Source: Planctomycetota bacterium (GTDB lineage Bacteria > Planctomycetota > Brocadiia > Brocadiales > Bathyanammoxibiaceae). From it: DNA of 44,026 nt. Below, piece after piece: positions 30,923-39,532 of this stretch (positions are counted from its first letter, which is position 1; every line of letters begins with the position of its first letter). The notes beneath the pieces were generated by a model. The model made no database searches, had not been told where the DNA came from, and saw only the letters and a list, made by a program, of their open reading frames with translations. The stretch covers positions 1 to 44,026 of the forward strand of contig JAHFOV010000011.1 of NCBI GenBank assembly GCA_023261505.1, given 5' to 3'. The position numbers and the translations under genes were made by a program.

Positions 30923-31882
30923 TTACGCACTAATTATAGTTTTGGTACTCCCCTTTGTCAAGGTATTTTTGCCAGGCTTACGTAGAACCTCTTCTTTATC
31001 CTTATCCATCTGGGCCTTAAGGGCCTCTGCACTGGCAAATTTTAACTCCTCCCGGAGTTTATAAATAAATTTCACCTCCAAGACTTCTCCGTAGAGGTCT
31101 CTATCAAAATTAATGATGTAGACTTCGGATGTCTCCTTACCTTCTCCCTCAAAGGTGGGTCTTGTGCCTATACTTGTTAAAGAGAGGTAGTCTTTACCAT
31201 GTAACGTTACCCAAGTAGCATATACACCGCTTGGAGGCCTTATCTCTTGCTGTAAGTCAAGATTTGCAGTAGGATAGCCCAGGCTTTTACCTCGCCCACT
31301 TCCCCTGACAACCGTACCAAGGACAGAAACAGGCCTACCAAGCATACCTTCTGCCTCTTCTAGATCCCCTGCCAGGATAGCTGTCCGTATCCGTGTACTG
31401 CTGATAATATCTCCTTTATAGTTTACAGGAGGGCAGACCCGCAGCTGGTATCCGTAATACTGCGAAAGCCTGGAGGCTAGGGAAAAATCTCCTTCCCTGT
31501 TTTTTCCAAAATGCGAGTTAATACCCATTACCCATCCTTTGGTCCCTAACATACCTACCACCTGTCTTATGAAATCCTCTGCCCTCAGCTCAGCCACCTC
31601 TTTAAAATCAAATACAAGTATTATGTCTACCCCCTGCCGCTGTAATAGTACCAACTTATGTTCCAGCGAGGTAATGAAATTTAAGGGCCTGCCGCTCAAC
31701 ACTGCCTTAGGGTGGCTCTTAAAGGTTATTACTACAGTTTCCCCCTTGTTATTCCTTGCCCAATCCCTTGCCTCCTGGATAATCTTCTGATGGCCCAGGT
31801 GCACACCATCAAACCCTCCTACTGTAAGTACTGGCCAGTGGAGCTTCCTTGGCAAGGGCCTTATACCATAAATGACATCCAT
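30923..31882 (-). CDS. ribF: Bifunctional riboflavin kinase / FAD synthetase
   Basis: Converts riboflavin to FMN and FMN to FAD. A 319-residue protein. The N-terminal FAD-synthetase (nucleotidyltransferase) domain has VGGFDGVHLGHQKII (about 21-35), ITFKSHPKAVLSG, FGKNREGD and ISSTRIRTAILAGD (about 160-174). The C-terminal flavokinase domain begins near 182 with VVRGSGRGKSLGYPTANL and continues with GVYATWV, YLSLTSIGTRPTF and LYGEVLEVKFIYKLREELKF. Its ATG overlaps the stop of the foldase gene upstream (TAATG), showing translational coupling. No FMN riboswitch is seen, consistent with an internal operon position. Confidence 0.95.
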   Translation of the reverse strand: MDVIYGIRPLPRKLHWPVLTVGGFDGVHLGHQKIIQEARDWARNNKGETVVITFKSHPKAVLSGRPLNFITSLEHKLVLLQRQGVDIILVFDFKEVAELRAEDFIRQVVGMLGTKGWVMGINSHFGKNREGDFSLASRLSQYYGYQLRVCPPVNYKGDIISSTRIRTAILAGDLEEAEGMLGRPVSVLGTVVRGSGRGKSLGYPTANLDLQQEIRPPSGVYATWVTLHGKDYLSLTSIGTRPTFEGEGKETSEVYIINFDRDLYGEVLEVKFIYKLREELKFASAEALKAQMDKDKEEVLRKPGKNTLTKGSTKTIISA

Positions 31883-33573
31883 TATCCTCTTGCCAGCTTG
31901 CCTTTCTCCTTCAAGGACTCAGTCCATTCCTTGAGGATGGCCTGCTGTTTTTCGACAAGATACCTTCTTAGTAACTTGTCTTTACTCTCATTAAATTTGT
32001 TCCGGTCTGCCTCTTTCCTGTCTTTTAGCCATATGATGTAAGAGGCCTTTTTCCCGGACTCCTCAGCCACTGCGGCCACTTCGTTTTCCTTGAGGCTAAA
32101 GGCCCTGGAGGCTAGTTGCGGCACATCGGCATCTAAAGACTTCAAATAACGGTAAGACCTTCCCTCTACCACTTCTGGACGTGCAAAAAATTCGGTCTCT
32201 CCCTTTTCGTACATCAGCCCCTTATACTCACCTCTGATTTTTTTGCTCTCTTCTCCCAGGAACTTAAGTCCTTCCTCCTGAGATTTCTCTCGTATCCTTT
32301 CGGTTGCAGCTTCCGCCAGTTCTTTCGCCTTTTGGAGGGCCTTTTGCTCCCTGAGGTCCTTTTCAACCTTATCTTTAATCTCTTCTAAAGGTGGGGGGGT
32401 TGCCTCCTTCTTTGAGACCACCTGGAATATATACTTCCCAGCCGGAGCGTCCTGAGGGGGGCTGGGGTCAAAAAGCTCCCTCTCGAAGGCTAGCTTGGTC
32501 AGGTCTTCTGCCTCTCTTATGACCTTTTCTGCCTCCTCCTTGCCGAAATAATCGGTCTCTTTGTAAAAAAGACCCAATTCTTTGGCTATATTGGATAAGT
32601 CCAATCGTTCGGTCTTTCCCAAACGTTCGTAAATCTTTTCATCTACTTGACTTATAAGTTTGTCGACCAGTTCTTTTGCCTTCTCTCTGCATATGTAATC
32701 TTTTATTTCGCCCTTCACCTCTTCCAATGATTTGTAAGCAGGGGGTTGCTCCTTCCCTTCCTCCTGAGGTTTCTCTTCCCTGGGCTTTTGTATTTTATAA
32801 CGCTTTTCTTTATTTTCTTCGTAGTAAGACTTTATTTCTTCTTCAGATACTGCTACCTGCTTCTCCGCATCCCTGTAACGTGCCATAACGTACTCTATTT
32901 GTACTTTTTCAGGTTCTTTGTAACCAGTTTTACCATGTGCGGGATCCGGGAAGCTATCTTTATAGGTGTTGTAGAAAGAAACGACCTCATCCGGACTCAC
33001 TTGCATATAGTCCATTAAATTGGCGGCCTTTATGGCCAGGTATCCCACCTTGACCTCCTCATTTTCTCTTGCGTATCGTTGCCAGGCCTCTTCGTCTGTA
33101 AGTTTTATAGCGCTTGCTAGCAGGGTACTCATTTTTTCTATAAGAAGGGCCTCCCTAAAGGTTCTTACCAGCTGGTCTTCATTAACCCCGTAAGTTTGGC
33201 ACAGGGTCTGAACTATCTGTTGTTGTGGTGGTAACCCCCCTTTATGACTCATCATAAAAAAGGCCATGCCCTGTAACCTTTCCATAATCTCTTCATTCGT
33301 TACCGCGATACCCATCTTCTCTGCCTGTCTAGCCATAACCATCTGTTCCCAGACAATAGTACCAATGGGTAAGTTACTTTCTCTTAACAACACCCTGTGC
33401 CATCGGCTTAGGGCATCGTTGTACTCCTCCTGATACACCTTTTCACCCAGAATTACCCCGATGGGCTTTCTAGGAATTAAGTAGGAGGCCGAATATCCAA
33501 TACCCCAGGCCGCCATAGCAAAGACCATGATTATATAAACCCTCCTCTTTTGCCTCCTCAGCCAATTAAGCAT
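31882..33573 (-). CDS. PpiD/SurA-type membrane-anchored periplasmic chaperone
   Basis: A 563-residue protein starting MLNWLRRQKRRVYIIMVFAMAAWG, a basic N-terminus then one transmembrane helix, as in PpiD. A SurA-N-like helical chaperone domain follows (about 40-260; EVYQEEYNDALSRWHR-like helices, ITNEEIMERL pattern). A long charged coiled/helical region comes next, with Lys/Glu-rich low complexity around 265-300, then a tail ending SLKEKGKLARG. I cannot see a clear parvulin prolyl-isomerase motif, so it is probably a chaperone without isomerase activity. Shine-Dalgarno AAGGAG lies 9 bases from ATG. It is the first gene of the operon running through ribF to the HEAT protein. Confidence 0.75.
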   Translation of the reverse strand: MLNWLRRQKRRVYIIMVFAMAAWGIGYSASYLIPRKPIGVILGEKVYQEEYNDALSRWHRVLLRESNLPIGTIVWEQMVMARQAEKMGIAVTNEEIMERLQGMAFFMMSHKGGLPPQQQIVQTLCQTYGVNEDQLVRTFREALLIEKMSTLLASAIKLTDEEAWQRYARENEEVKVGYLAIKAANLMDYMQVSPDEVVSFYNTYKDSFPDPAHGKTGYKEPEKVQIEYVMARYRDAEKQVAVSEEEIKSYYEENKEKRYKIQKPREEKPQEEGKEQPPAYKSLEEVKGEIKDYICREKAKELVDKLISQVDEKIYERLGKTERLDLSNIAKELGLFYKETDYFGKEEAEKVIREAEDLTKLAFERELFDPSPPQDAPAGKYIFQVVSKKEATPPPLEEIKDKVEKDLREQKALQKAKELAEAATERIREKSQEEGLKFLGEESKKIRGEYKGLMYEKGETEFFARPEVVEGRSYRYLKSLDADVPQLASRAFSLKENEVAAVAEESGKKASYIIWLKDRKEADRNKFNESKDKLLRRYLVEKQQAILKEWTESLKEKGKLARG

Positions 33574-33789
33574 TTAACCGAGCTCCTTTTCCATTTTTCA
33601 ATGCCAGATTGCAACGATTTACAGGCTAAATAATTTGAAATTTACAATCTGTAAAACTTTAGGTTCATATTCTATTTTCTACCAGCTATAGGCCCTTTTT
33701 GCAAGTACGCTGTGAGAGAACTAAAAGTCAGTACTTAACATTAATGTACGTATGTCTATATATTTCACAATACACTCCCACATTTTCCC

Positions 33790-33818
33790 TTGACTTTTAC
33801 TTTTAGAGGGTATAAAAG
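33790..33818 (+). promoter_or_regulatory. Candidate sigma-70 promoter upstream of DUF1259 gene
   Basis: TTGACT with TATAAAAG 15-17 bases downstream, about 190 bases ahead of the DUF1259 start, so the transcript would have a long leader. Confidence 0.45.
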
Positions 33819-33869
33819 TTCCTCTTACCAGGTGCAGGTGGTAATACCCCTTTATGGAGGGCGAATGAC

Positions 33870-33965
33870 ATGAATCTTACCACAAGAAGCGACTGCTTTT
33901 TCCCCAACAGCGGGCGCTTGGCTTCATATTGGAGAGTACAGCAGATACGTGCAAACAAACGGTAA
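33870..33965 (+). CDS. Possible 31-residue leader peptide ORF
   Basis: ATG 33870 has GGAGGG 8 bases upstream and opens a 31-codon frame (begins MNLTTRSDCFFPNSGR, ends QQIRANKR) ending 42 bases before the DUF1259 start. It lies between a candidate promoter and the gene. It has no hydrophobic signal and no recognised family. The call rests only on the ribosome binding site and the position. Confidence 0.25.
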   Translation: MNLTTRSDCFFPNSGRLASYWRVQQIRANKR

Positions 33966-34007
33966 AAATCGCCAAAAATAAATAATACAGAAAAATGGGA
34001 GGCCACA

Positions 34008-34943
34008 ATGAAAAAATATTTTCCTTTAGCATTTATATCCCTTGCATTTCTGTCTTTTATGATTCTCAGCCTTCCTTTTATCTATGCTCGAGAAGAAAGT
34101 CCGGAAACAAAAATTGAACCAAATAAGGACCAAGTTTTTGTCAAAATCGAACAGCTTACAAATGCCAAGGGAAGCTTTAACGAAAAAGAAGGTGTTTTTA
34201 AGGTAAGTTTTCCTCGCTCCGACCTTAAAATTAATGTTTCGGGAGCAAAGCTAACACCACCTATGGGTCTTACTGTATGGGCTGCGTTTAAAATTACGGG
34301 TAATCAGGCGATGGTAATGGGCGATACGGTCTTACTGGAAGATCAGGTTAACCCTGTAATGAGCGTAGCCTTAGAAAATGGCCTGGAAGTTACAGCCCTG
34401 CACAATCATTTTTCCTGGGATTCTCCGAAGGTAATGTTTATGCACATAGGCGGTAGCGGAGATGTAGAAAAACTGGCCGGTGCGGTAGGCAAGGTGTTTG
34501 CAAAGATTAAGGAAACATCCGGAGGTAAAGGGCATAAGCCCCGCGCCAAGATTGACCCTGCGAAGACTACGCTTAACCCTAAGAAAATTGAGGATATCCT
34601 CGGTATAAAAGGCCAACTAAAGGACGGTGTTTACAAAATCACGGTTGGACGGTCCACGACTATGCATGGCGAAAGCATCGGAAACGAAATGGGCGTCAAC
34701 ACCTGGGCCGCCTTTGCTGGAAGCGATAAAAAGGCTGTTGTGGATGGTGATTTCGCTATGCTTGAATCGGAAGTACAGGGAGTACTTAAGGCCCTAAGAG
34801 GGGCGGGGATTAACATCGTCGCAATCCATAATCATATGATTATGGAATCTCCCAGGATGGTATTCCTGCACTTCTGGGGGCTTGACTCAACAAGTAATCT
34901 TGCCAAAGGCCTGAAAGCCGCGCTGGATACACAACAAAAATAG
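34008..34943 (+). CDS. Exported protein with two DUF1259 domains
   Basis: A 311-residue protein with a Sec signal peptide (KKYFPLAFISLAFLSFMILS, cut near IYAREE). Two related halves of about 130 residues follow. Each has a conserved TVWAAFK/NTWAAFAG segment, a VMGDTVLLE/VVDGDFAMLE segment, and a VTALHNHFSWDSPKVMFMHI / IVAIHNHMIMESPRMVFLHF segment. The paired HNH histidines suggest a metal site, but no activity is established for DUF1259. It has a strong GGGAGG Shine-Dalgarno. Base composition is more A+T-rich, and codon use (GCG/GAA/AAA, few AGG) differs from most of the window, as in the following typA. This is consistent with acquisition by transfer. Confidence 0.85.
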   Translation: MKKYFPLAFISLAFLSFMILSLPFIYAREESPETKIEPNKDQVFVKIEQLTNAKGSFNEKEGVFKVSFPRSDLKINVSGAKLTPPMGLTVWAAFKITGNQAMVMGDTVLLEDQVNPVMSVALENGLEVTALHNHFSWDSPKVMFMHIGGSGDVEKLAGAVGKVFAKIKETSGGKGHKPRAKIDPAKTTLNPKKIEDILGIKGQLKDGVYKITVGRSTTMHGESIGNEMGVNTWAAFAGSDKKAVVDGDFAMLESEVQGVLKALRGAGINIVAIHNHMIMESPRMVFLHFWGLDSTSNLAKGLKAALDTQQK

Positions 34944-35006
34944 CCTAAAGACAATCCTTATTCCTTATAAGCCAAGAAATGGGAAAAAGTTGTTAATCTT
35001 TTTTTA

Positions 35007-35034
35007 TTGCAAAGTTTAGTATTTCTGGTAAAAT
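35007..35034 (+). promoter_or_regulatory. Candidate sigma-70 promoter of the cold-shock gene
   Basis: TTGCAA (35007-35012), 16-base spacer, TAAAAT (35029-35034). Initiation would be near 35041, giving a leader of about 120 bases before the cold-shock ATG. Confidence 0.6.
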
Positions 35035-35073
35035 ATGCCATCAATTGTTAGTGGAACAGTATTGTCGTGTCAG

Positions 35074-35117
35074 AAACCACAAGGGCCGAACAGTACTCTG
35101 GCTTTTGTGGTTTTTTT
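35074..35117 (+). terminator. Intrinsic-terminator-like hairpin in the cold-shock gene leader
   Basis: AAACCACAA (35074-35082) pairs with TTGTGGTTT (35105-35113), and the stem extends inward through G-U pairs and GCC/GGC to about 14 pairs, closing a 12-base loop. A run of seven T residues (35111-35117) follows at once. It lies between the candidate promoter and the gene, so it could act as an attenuator or end a short RNA of roughly 75 bases. Confidence 0.75.
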
Positions 35118-35159
35118 ATTAATATAGGCATTTGGAAGCAGTAAAGGAGGTGATTATAT

Positions 35160-35363
35160 ATGGCTACAGGTACAGTGAAATGGTTTAACGACACTAAGGG
35201 CTTCGGCTTCATAGCACCCGACGAAGGTGGTAAAGATGTGTTTGTTCACCAGAGCGTCATTGAAGCTGAGGGTTTCAGATCCTTATCCGAGGGTGATAAG
35301 GTGAACTTCGAAGCAGTCGAAGACGCTAAAGGGCGTAAGGCCAGCAAAGTAGTCAAGCTATAG
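35160..35363 (+). CDS. csp: Cold-shock domain protein
   Basis: A 67-residue single cold-shock domain (five-stranded OB fold) that binds single-stranded RNA/DNA and melts RNA structure. Motifs: [15 protein letters not shown] with RNP1 (KGFGFI), VFVHQSVI with RNP2, and the closing [10 protein letters not shown]. Length is the family norm. It has a near-perfect Shine-Dalgarno (AAAGGAGGTGAT) before ATG. It is preceded by its own promoter and a terminator-like hairpin, and followed by a clear terminator at 35460, so it is monocistronic and probably controlled through its leader. E. coli cspA is known to use leader structure; here that is inference. Confidence 0.97.
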   Translation: MATGTVKWFNDTKGFGFIAPDEGGKDVFVHQSVIEAEGFRSLSEGDKVNFEAVEDAKGRKASKVVKL

Positions 35364-35459
35364 TTTATGTTGCACGTTCATACTATATAATAATAAGCTT
35401 CTTAGCAAAGATTATTAATTATACCGTATGACTCGGACATAAGTTTATGCTCACAAAGA

Positions 35460-35492
35460 CATCCCCACCTCAAGTGGTGGGGATGCTCTTTT
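35460..35492 (+). terminator. Rho-independent terminator after the cold-shock gene
   Basis: CATCCCCACC-TCAAGT-GGTGGGGATG forms a perfect 10-pair stem with a 6-base loop followed by CTCTTTT, about 100 bases past the stop codon. Confidence 0.8.
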
Positions 35493-35559
35493 AAGGAAAC
35501 TAAAGCCGGCCTTAGATGGTCATGCCAAAAAAGGGACCCCTCAAGGGTTTTTAAATTTT

Positions 35560-37380
35560 ATGAATCTGCGAAATATAGCTATTATCGCCCATGTTGATCA
35601 TGGGAAAACCACTTTAGTTGACGCTCTACTGCGTCAGTCGGAAGCTTTTAGGGTTAAGCACGATAACACAGGGCTTATTATGGATTCAAACGAGCTCGAA
35701 AGAGAGCGCGGAATTACTATTTTTTCGAAAAACGCGGCAGTAAAATACAAAAATTTTAAAATTAATATCGTTGATACACCAGGCCACGCAGATTTTGGGG
35801 GAGAGGTGGAGCGCATTATGAGCATGGTAAATGGAGCCCTGCTTGTTATTGACGCAAAAGATGGACCAATGCCGCAGACTAAATTCGTTCTTAAAAAAGC
35901 ACTCTATGCCGGTCACAAGATTATTGTTGTCATCAACAAAATTGATGTGCGCGACGCAAGAGTTGATTTTGCACTTGATCGGACTTTCGAACTGTTTATA
36001 GAACTTGGGGCAACCGATAAGCAGGCCGATTTTCCAGTTGTATATGCTTCCGCAATACAAGGCAAGGCCGGTTTGCAGCCGAATCTTGCTAAAATGAATA
36101 ACATCGAACCTCTTTTTGAAATGATAGCTAAGGAAATACCTGCTCCAAAAGTTCTTAACTCAACAACTCAAATGCTCGTTGTAAACATATCTTATGACAA
36201 TTATAAAGGACAGATAGCCGTCGGGCCTTTATTTGGTGGTTCTATTAAAAAGAACCAGCAGGTTATGAGAATAAAGACCGACGGAGCAAAAGTGCCGGCA
36301 AAGATAATTTCCGTTATGACTTTTGATGGTTTGAATAGAGTCGAAATCGATGAGGCTCAAGCTGGCGATATTGTAGCAATCGCTGGAGTTGAAGGCGTAA
36401 AAATCGGCGAGACTATCGCTGATTGCGATAATCCCATTCAGCTTCCACCAATTAAGATAGATGAGCCAACCGTCAAGATGAATTTTTCTCTCAATACCTC
36501 GCCTTTTGCGGGCAAAGAAGGTAAATTTTCTACAGCTCGCCACCTGAAAGATCGTTTGGAGCGTGAAGCATTAAATGATGTAGCGTTAAAAGTTGAGGCA
36601 TTTCAAGATTCCGATTCTGTATTTACGGTTTCAGGAAGAGGTGAACTGCATCTTGCGATTTTAATTGAGAAGATGCGGCGGGAGGGATATGAGTTTCAAG
36701 TCGGAAGACCTGAGGTTATTTTAAAAGAAGAAAACGGCCGGGAACTCGAGCCTTTTGAGGACGTTTATATAGAGTGTCCGGAAAGATACTGCGGAATCGC
36801 TATAGAAAAGTTGGGGCGTCGAAGGGGCGAGATGGTTGATATGAAAGTAGTTAAAGGCACAGTGCATTTGCATTTTGCGGTATCTACAAGAGGCCTTATT
36901 GGATACCGCTCCGAGTTCCTAACCTGCACAAAAGGCGAAGGTATATTAAACACGCTATTTCACGGTTACAAGCTTTCCATGGGAGAGATCAAAACAAATA
37001 TTAATGGTTCTCTTATTGCTTGTGAGTCCGGCATGAGCAATATGTATGGACTGCTTAATGCGCAGGAACGAGGGCAGTTATTTATCGGACCAGGCGTTAA
37101 GGTATACGGAGGAATGATTGTTGGCAGAAACGCGAAACCGGAAGATTTAGAGGTAAATGTCTGTAAAGAGAAAAAACCTTCCAATAGCAGATCTAAAGGC
37201 GAGGGAGCCGCTGAACATTTTGATACGCCAGTTACACTTAGTTTAGAGGAATGTATAGAGTATCTAGGCGATGATGAACTTCTTGAGGTGACGCCGAAAA
37301 GTCTCAGATTACGAAAGGCGATTTTGAATAAGCACGAACGCAGGCGTGCAATTAAGTGCATCGAAAATGTCGCTTCTTGA
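35560..37380 (+). CDS. typA: Translational GTPase TypA/BipA
   Basis: A ribosome-binding GTPase of 606 residues. G-motifs: AHVDHGKTTL (G1, about 9-18), RGITIFSKNAAV (switch I), DTPGHADFGGEVER (G3), NKID (G4) and SAIQGKAG (G5). The EF-G-like domains follow, and the characteristic C-terminal TypA region (STRGLIGYRSEFLTCTKGEGILN in part, KKPSNSRSKGEGAAE, EECIEYLGDDELLEVTPKSLRLRK, then RRRAIK). The N-terminal 'LERERGITIF' is typical. There is no obvious Shine-Dalgarno. Composition and codon use are more A+T-rich and less AGG-biased than recG, recA or the operons, matching the DUF1259 gene. The gene may have been acquired together with that neighbour. Confidence 0.96.
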   Translation: MNLRNIAIIAHVDHGKTTLVDALLRQSEAFRVKHDNTGLIMDSNELERERGITIFSKNAAVKYKNFKINIVDTPGHADFGGEVERIMSMVNGALLVIDAKDGPMPQTKFVLKKALYAGHKIIVVINKIDVRDARVDFALDRTFELFIELGATDKQADFPVVYASAIQGKAGLQPNLAKMNNIEPLFEMIAKEIPAPKVLNSTTQMLVVNISYDNYKGQIAVGPLFGGSIKKNQQVMRIKTDGAKVPAKIISVMTFDGLNRVEIDEAQAGDIVAIAGVEGVKIGETIADCDNPIQLPPIKIDEPTVKMNFSLNTSPFAGKEGKFSTARHLKDRLEREALNDVALKVEAFQDSDSVFTVSGRGELHLAILIEKMRREGYEFQVGRPEVILKEENGRELEPFEDVYIECPERYCGIAIEKLGRRRGEMVDMKVVKGTVHLHFAVSTRGLIGYRSEFLTCTKGEGILNTLFHGYKLSMGEIKTNINGSLIACESGMSNMYGLLNAQERGQLFIGPGVKVYGGMIVGRNAKPEDLEVNVCKEKKPSNSRSKGEGAAEHFDTPVTLSLEECIEYLGDDELLEVTPKSLRLRKAILNKHERRRAIKCIENVAS

Positions 37381-37427
37381 TATTAAAGGCCGAACATTTC
37401 TGATAATTTAATTAAATGTATAAATTT

Positions 37428-37874
37428 TTATGTGCCAGGTTTGCAGTTGTACTCAGTGCAAAAAATGCCGTAGAGAGATAAAGAATGGCGTTTGGAACGG
37501 CTACGGCAAGAAATCTTCCGAATGCACTTGTCTCCTTCGGCCTTATGGGTTGAGGCCTCTACAAAGGTCTCCACTACCTCAGAATCTTCCATCCGGGCCG
37601 GTGTAACTCTCAGGGCCGTTACCACTCTTTTGCTGTCGACGGTAAAATGCCCCTTATAGGCGATCATTAGTCCCTTCCAGGGATGGGCTACCAGTGACGC
37701 CTCTGGGTCAGTTCTAGAGAAATGAGCCTTGCTTGTAACCTTCTCCCTTGTCTGCCTGCCCAATTCAGGTGGTTTTCTGCCTCTTCCTTCTACCTCAGAT
37801 TTGAGGGGCTTCCAGCAAAAAATAAATGAGACTTCTGAAAAATTTAGTGTTTTAGAGTACAATGGCCGTGCCAA
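37428..37874 (-). pseudogene. Decayed IS1182-like transposase fragment
   Basis: The frame contains a central DDE-transposase segment: REKVTSKAHFSRTDPEASLVA, then AYKGHFTVDSKRVVTALRVTPARMEDSEVV (in parts), then VEASTHKAEGDKC, typical of IS1182/DUF772-type transposases. Only about 95 residues of homology (roughly 37514-37802) remain of a protein that should exceed 400. The N-terminus is replaced by unrelated sequence, and the frame breaks where the next catalytic Asp segment should be. No terminal inverted repeats are recognisable. It marks past insertion between typA and the beta-propeller lipoprotein. Confidence 0.75.
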
Positions 37875-37967
37875 TGGGTCTTTGGGCGCCCGGCTGCGAG
37901 AGGCGGATTACCTTCCCTGCGACAAGGTCGCTGGACTCTATAGATAAAAGAATCGATCGAGGGTACT

Positions 37968-39302
37968 ATGAAAAGTGTGAAGAAGATATGGGAAATAGTG
38001 AGCTTATCAATCTTACTACTTATTTTGGTTGGATGTTCCACTCTAATACGACACGAAACATATTCTTCTTTCGATTACGACTTAACGCAAAAATCAGGAG
38101 AGGATATGATTGTTATTAGTCATTATTCAAAGCAAGTATTTTATTCCAATATACTAGCCGAGGAACTGCGAATTGTGTTACTCAAGGATGGTCAATCTCA
38201 AGTAATACGACTTGTAGACCCTACTACAGGGAAAGCTATTACTGGTGACAATCCACAGTGGTCTCCGGACGGAAAGACTATTGGATTTGTGCATGTTTCT
38301 GCTCATGGCGGCTTTATAACGCCTGGACGTAAAGAATGGCAACCTGGAATAGTTCGCTACGATGGGACTGGACTCAGTTTGTTTCCAAAGAAATATTCAG
38401 TTCCGGGTGCCAGCATAAAATGGTCTGCCAATGGCTCAAAATTGTTCGTGTGTGCTCCCACTAACGACTCAGGTAGCCTGGCGGGTACTACTGCACCTAG
38501 TCATTTTGAATTTGACATATACGATCGTGCTACTAATAGACTGGAAAGTTCTACGCCAATAAAAGGACATACAAAAATCAAGCTTGAGCCTACAATCTCA
38601 CCATCGGGTGTTAGACTAGCTTATACGGACCAAGAGGAACGTCTCAATCTTGTAGAACTTAGCACAAAGAAAGAGATGGACTTAACTAGCGAAATAAGAG
38701 ATTTGGCACCGAAAGGCACCGAAACTTTTCAAATCAATGACTTAAATTGGGTCAATGATGAACAATTGCTTATTGCTATGGAGGATATGCTTATTATCTA
38801 TGATTGCAAGGCATTTGATAGGAGAACAGTATTTACTTCCAGCACTAAAATTGTTCGAGTAAAATACTTAGAACATCGAAAACAACTTTTAGTAGGATAC
38901 ACTTGGGAAAAAGGAACAGACATTGCCCATTTAATTGGTTTTCAGGCAACAGGCTTTCCGGTAAGTGCTGATACATTGACCCAACAAGGTCTTTCAAGCC
39001 TATCTACTAACCCTGAGCTGATTATTAGTCTAATACCCGCCGCAACTACTGCATTGATTACTTTGCCCTGGGATATAAAGGATACAAAATATGTAGACAC
39101 AGCTTTTGCCTTAGTGGAGTTAGATGGGCGTTTTTGCCGTCCTTTTTGCGCTATTAGAAGTTATAGGATGGGAGAGCCGGCACACATAAACAATGTCTCA
39201 TCAAAGGGAAGATTTGTGACTTTTGGTGTTGATGAACGAGGACAATTTATACACCTGTTGGATCTGGAAACCGGTAATGTCTACCGAGCTGTCGGTTACT
39301 AG
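37968..39302 (+). CDS. Lipoprotein with TolB/WD40-like beta-propeller
   Basis: A 444-residue protein with a lipoprotein signal (SLSILLLILVGC, lipid-attached Cys23). The mature part has repeated beta-propeller blades of the TolB/PD40 kind: NPQWSPDGKTIGFVHV, ASIKWSANGSKLFVCAP, EPTISPSGVRLAYTD and DLNWVNDEQLLIAM, with a closing GRFVTFGVDERGQFIHLLDL. The blades bind partners or carbohydrate; no enzyme motif is visible. GAGGG sits 5 bases before ATG. It is solitary, between a transposase relic and the tRNA-Leu region, and uses A+T-rich codons, so it may be cargo of a former mobile element. Confidence 0.8.
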   Translation: MKSVKKIWEIVSLSILLLILVGCSTLIRHETYSSFDYDLTQKSGEDMIVISHYSKQVFYSNILAEELRIVLLKDGQSQVIRLVDPTTGKAITGDNPQWSPDGKTIGFVHVSAHGGFITPGRKEWQPGIVRYDGTGLSLFPKKYSVPGASIKWSANGSKLFVCAPTNDSGSLAGTTAPSHFEFDIYDRATNRLESSTPIKGHTKIKLEPTISPSGVRLAYTDQEERLNLVELSTKKEMDLTSEIRDLAPKGTETFQINDLNWVNDEQLLIAMEDMLIIYDCKAFDRRTVFTSSTKIVRVKYLEHRKQLLVGYTWEKGTDIAHLIGFQATGFPVSADTLTQQGLSSLSTNPELIISLIPAATTALITLPWDIKDTKYVDTAFALVELDGRFCRPFCAIRSYRMGEPAHINNVSSKGRFVTFGVDERGQFIHLLDLETGNVYRAVGY

Positions 39303-39367
39303 AAAAATATCTGAATATTGGACACTTCCACATTTCTTCATTTATCAAAGTCCGTCTTTCGTTATAG

Positions 39368-39532
39368 TCGGGGGAGGCAAAACTGAGGGCTGTAACAGTT
39401 ATACGGAGTTCAATAAAAGAGGCTGCCAGGTTAGACCCTGATGGACACTTTTTGGACACCAGGAAGGAGAAAAACAAAGTTGCATTGTCGCAAGTCGTTG
39501 CAGCTAAACATGGTGCGGAAGGTGGGATTTGA
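39368..39532 (+). pseudogene. Open-frame remnant running into tRNA-Leu, possible integrase C-terminus
   Basis: A 54-codon frame without a start (ends RLDPDGHFLDTRKEKNK...AAKHGAEGGI) stops inside the 3' part of tRNA-Leu. The GAEGGI-type ending is what results when an integrase gene is read into a tRNA 3' end at an attachment site. The upstream GHFLDT segment resembles the tail of phage-type integrases from memory only. No catalytic domain is left. Confidence 0.35.

Larger units (their letters stand above)
33574..34007. other. Divergent intergenic region (AT-rich) before the DUF1259 gene
   Basis: A 434-base gap. It holds the second copy of ATTTGAAATTTACAATCT (33633-33650), flanked by GATTTACAGG/CTGTAAA arms. 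A candidate promoter follows (TTGACT 33790-33795; TATAAA 33811-33816 or TAAAAG 33813-33818, spacer 15 or 17). A possible 31-codon ORF (33870-33965) comes after that. No other believable gene is seen on either strand. Confidence 0.5.

Noticed and set aside
33803-34006. Minus-strand 67-codon ORF before the DUF1259 gene
   Set aside because: No ribosome binding site and no family; it overlaps the probable promoter and leader of the plus-strand gene.
37862-38119. Plus-strand 85-codon ORF before the beta-propeller lipoprotein
   Set aside because: Overlaps the well-supported lipoprotein start in another frame and encodes no recognisable sequence.
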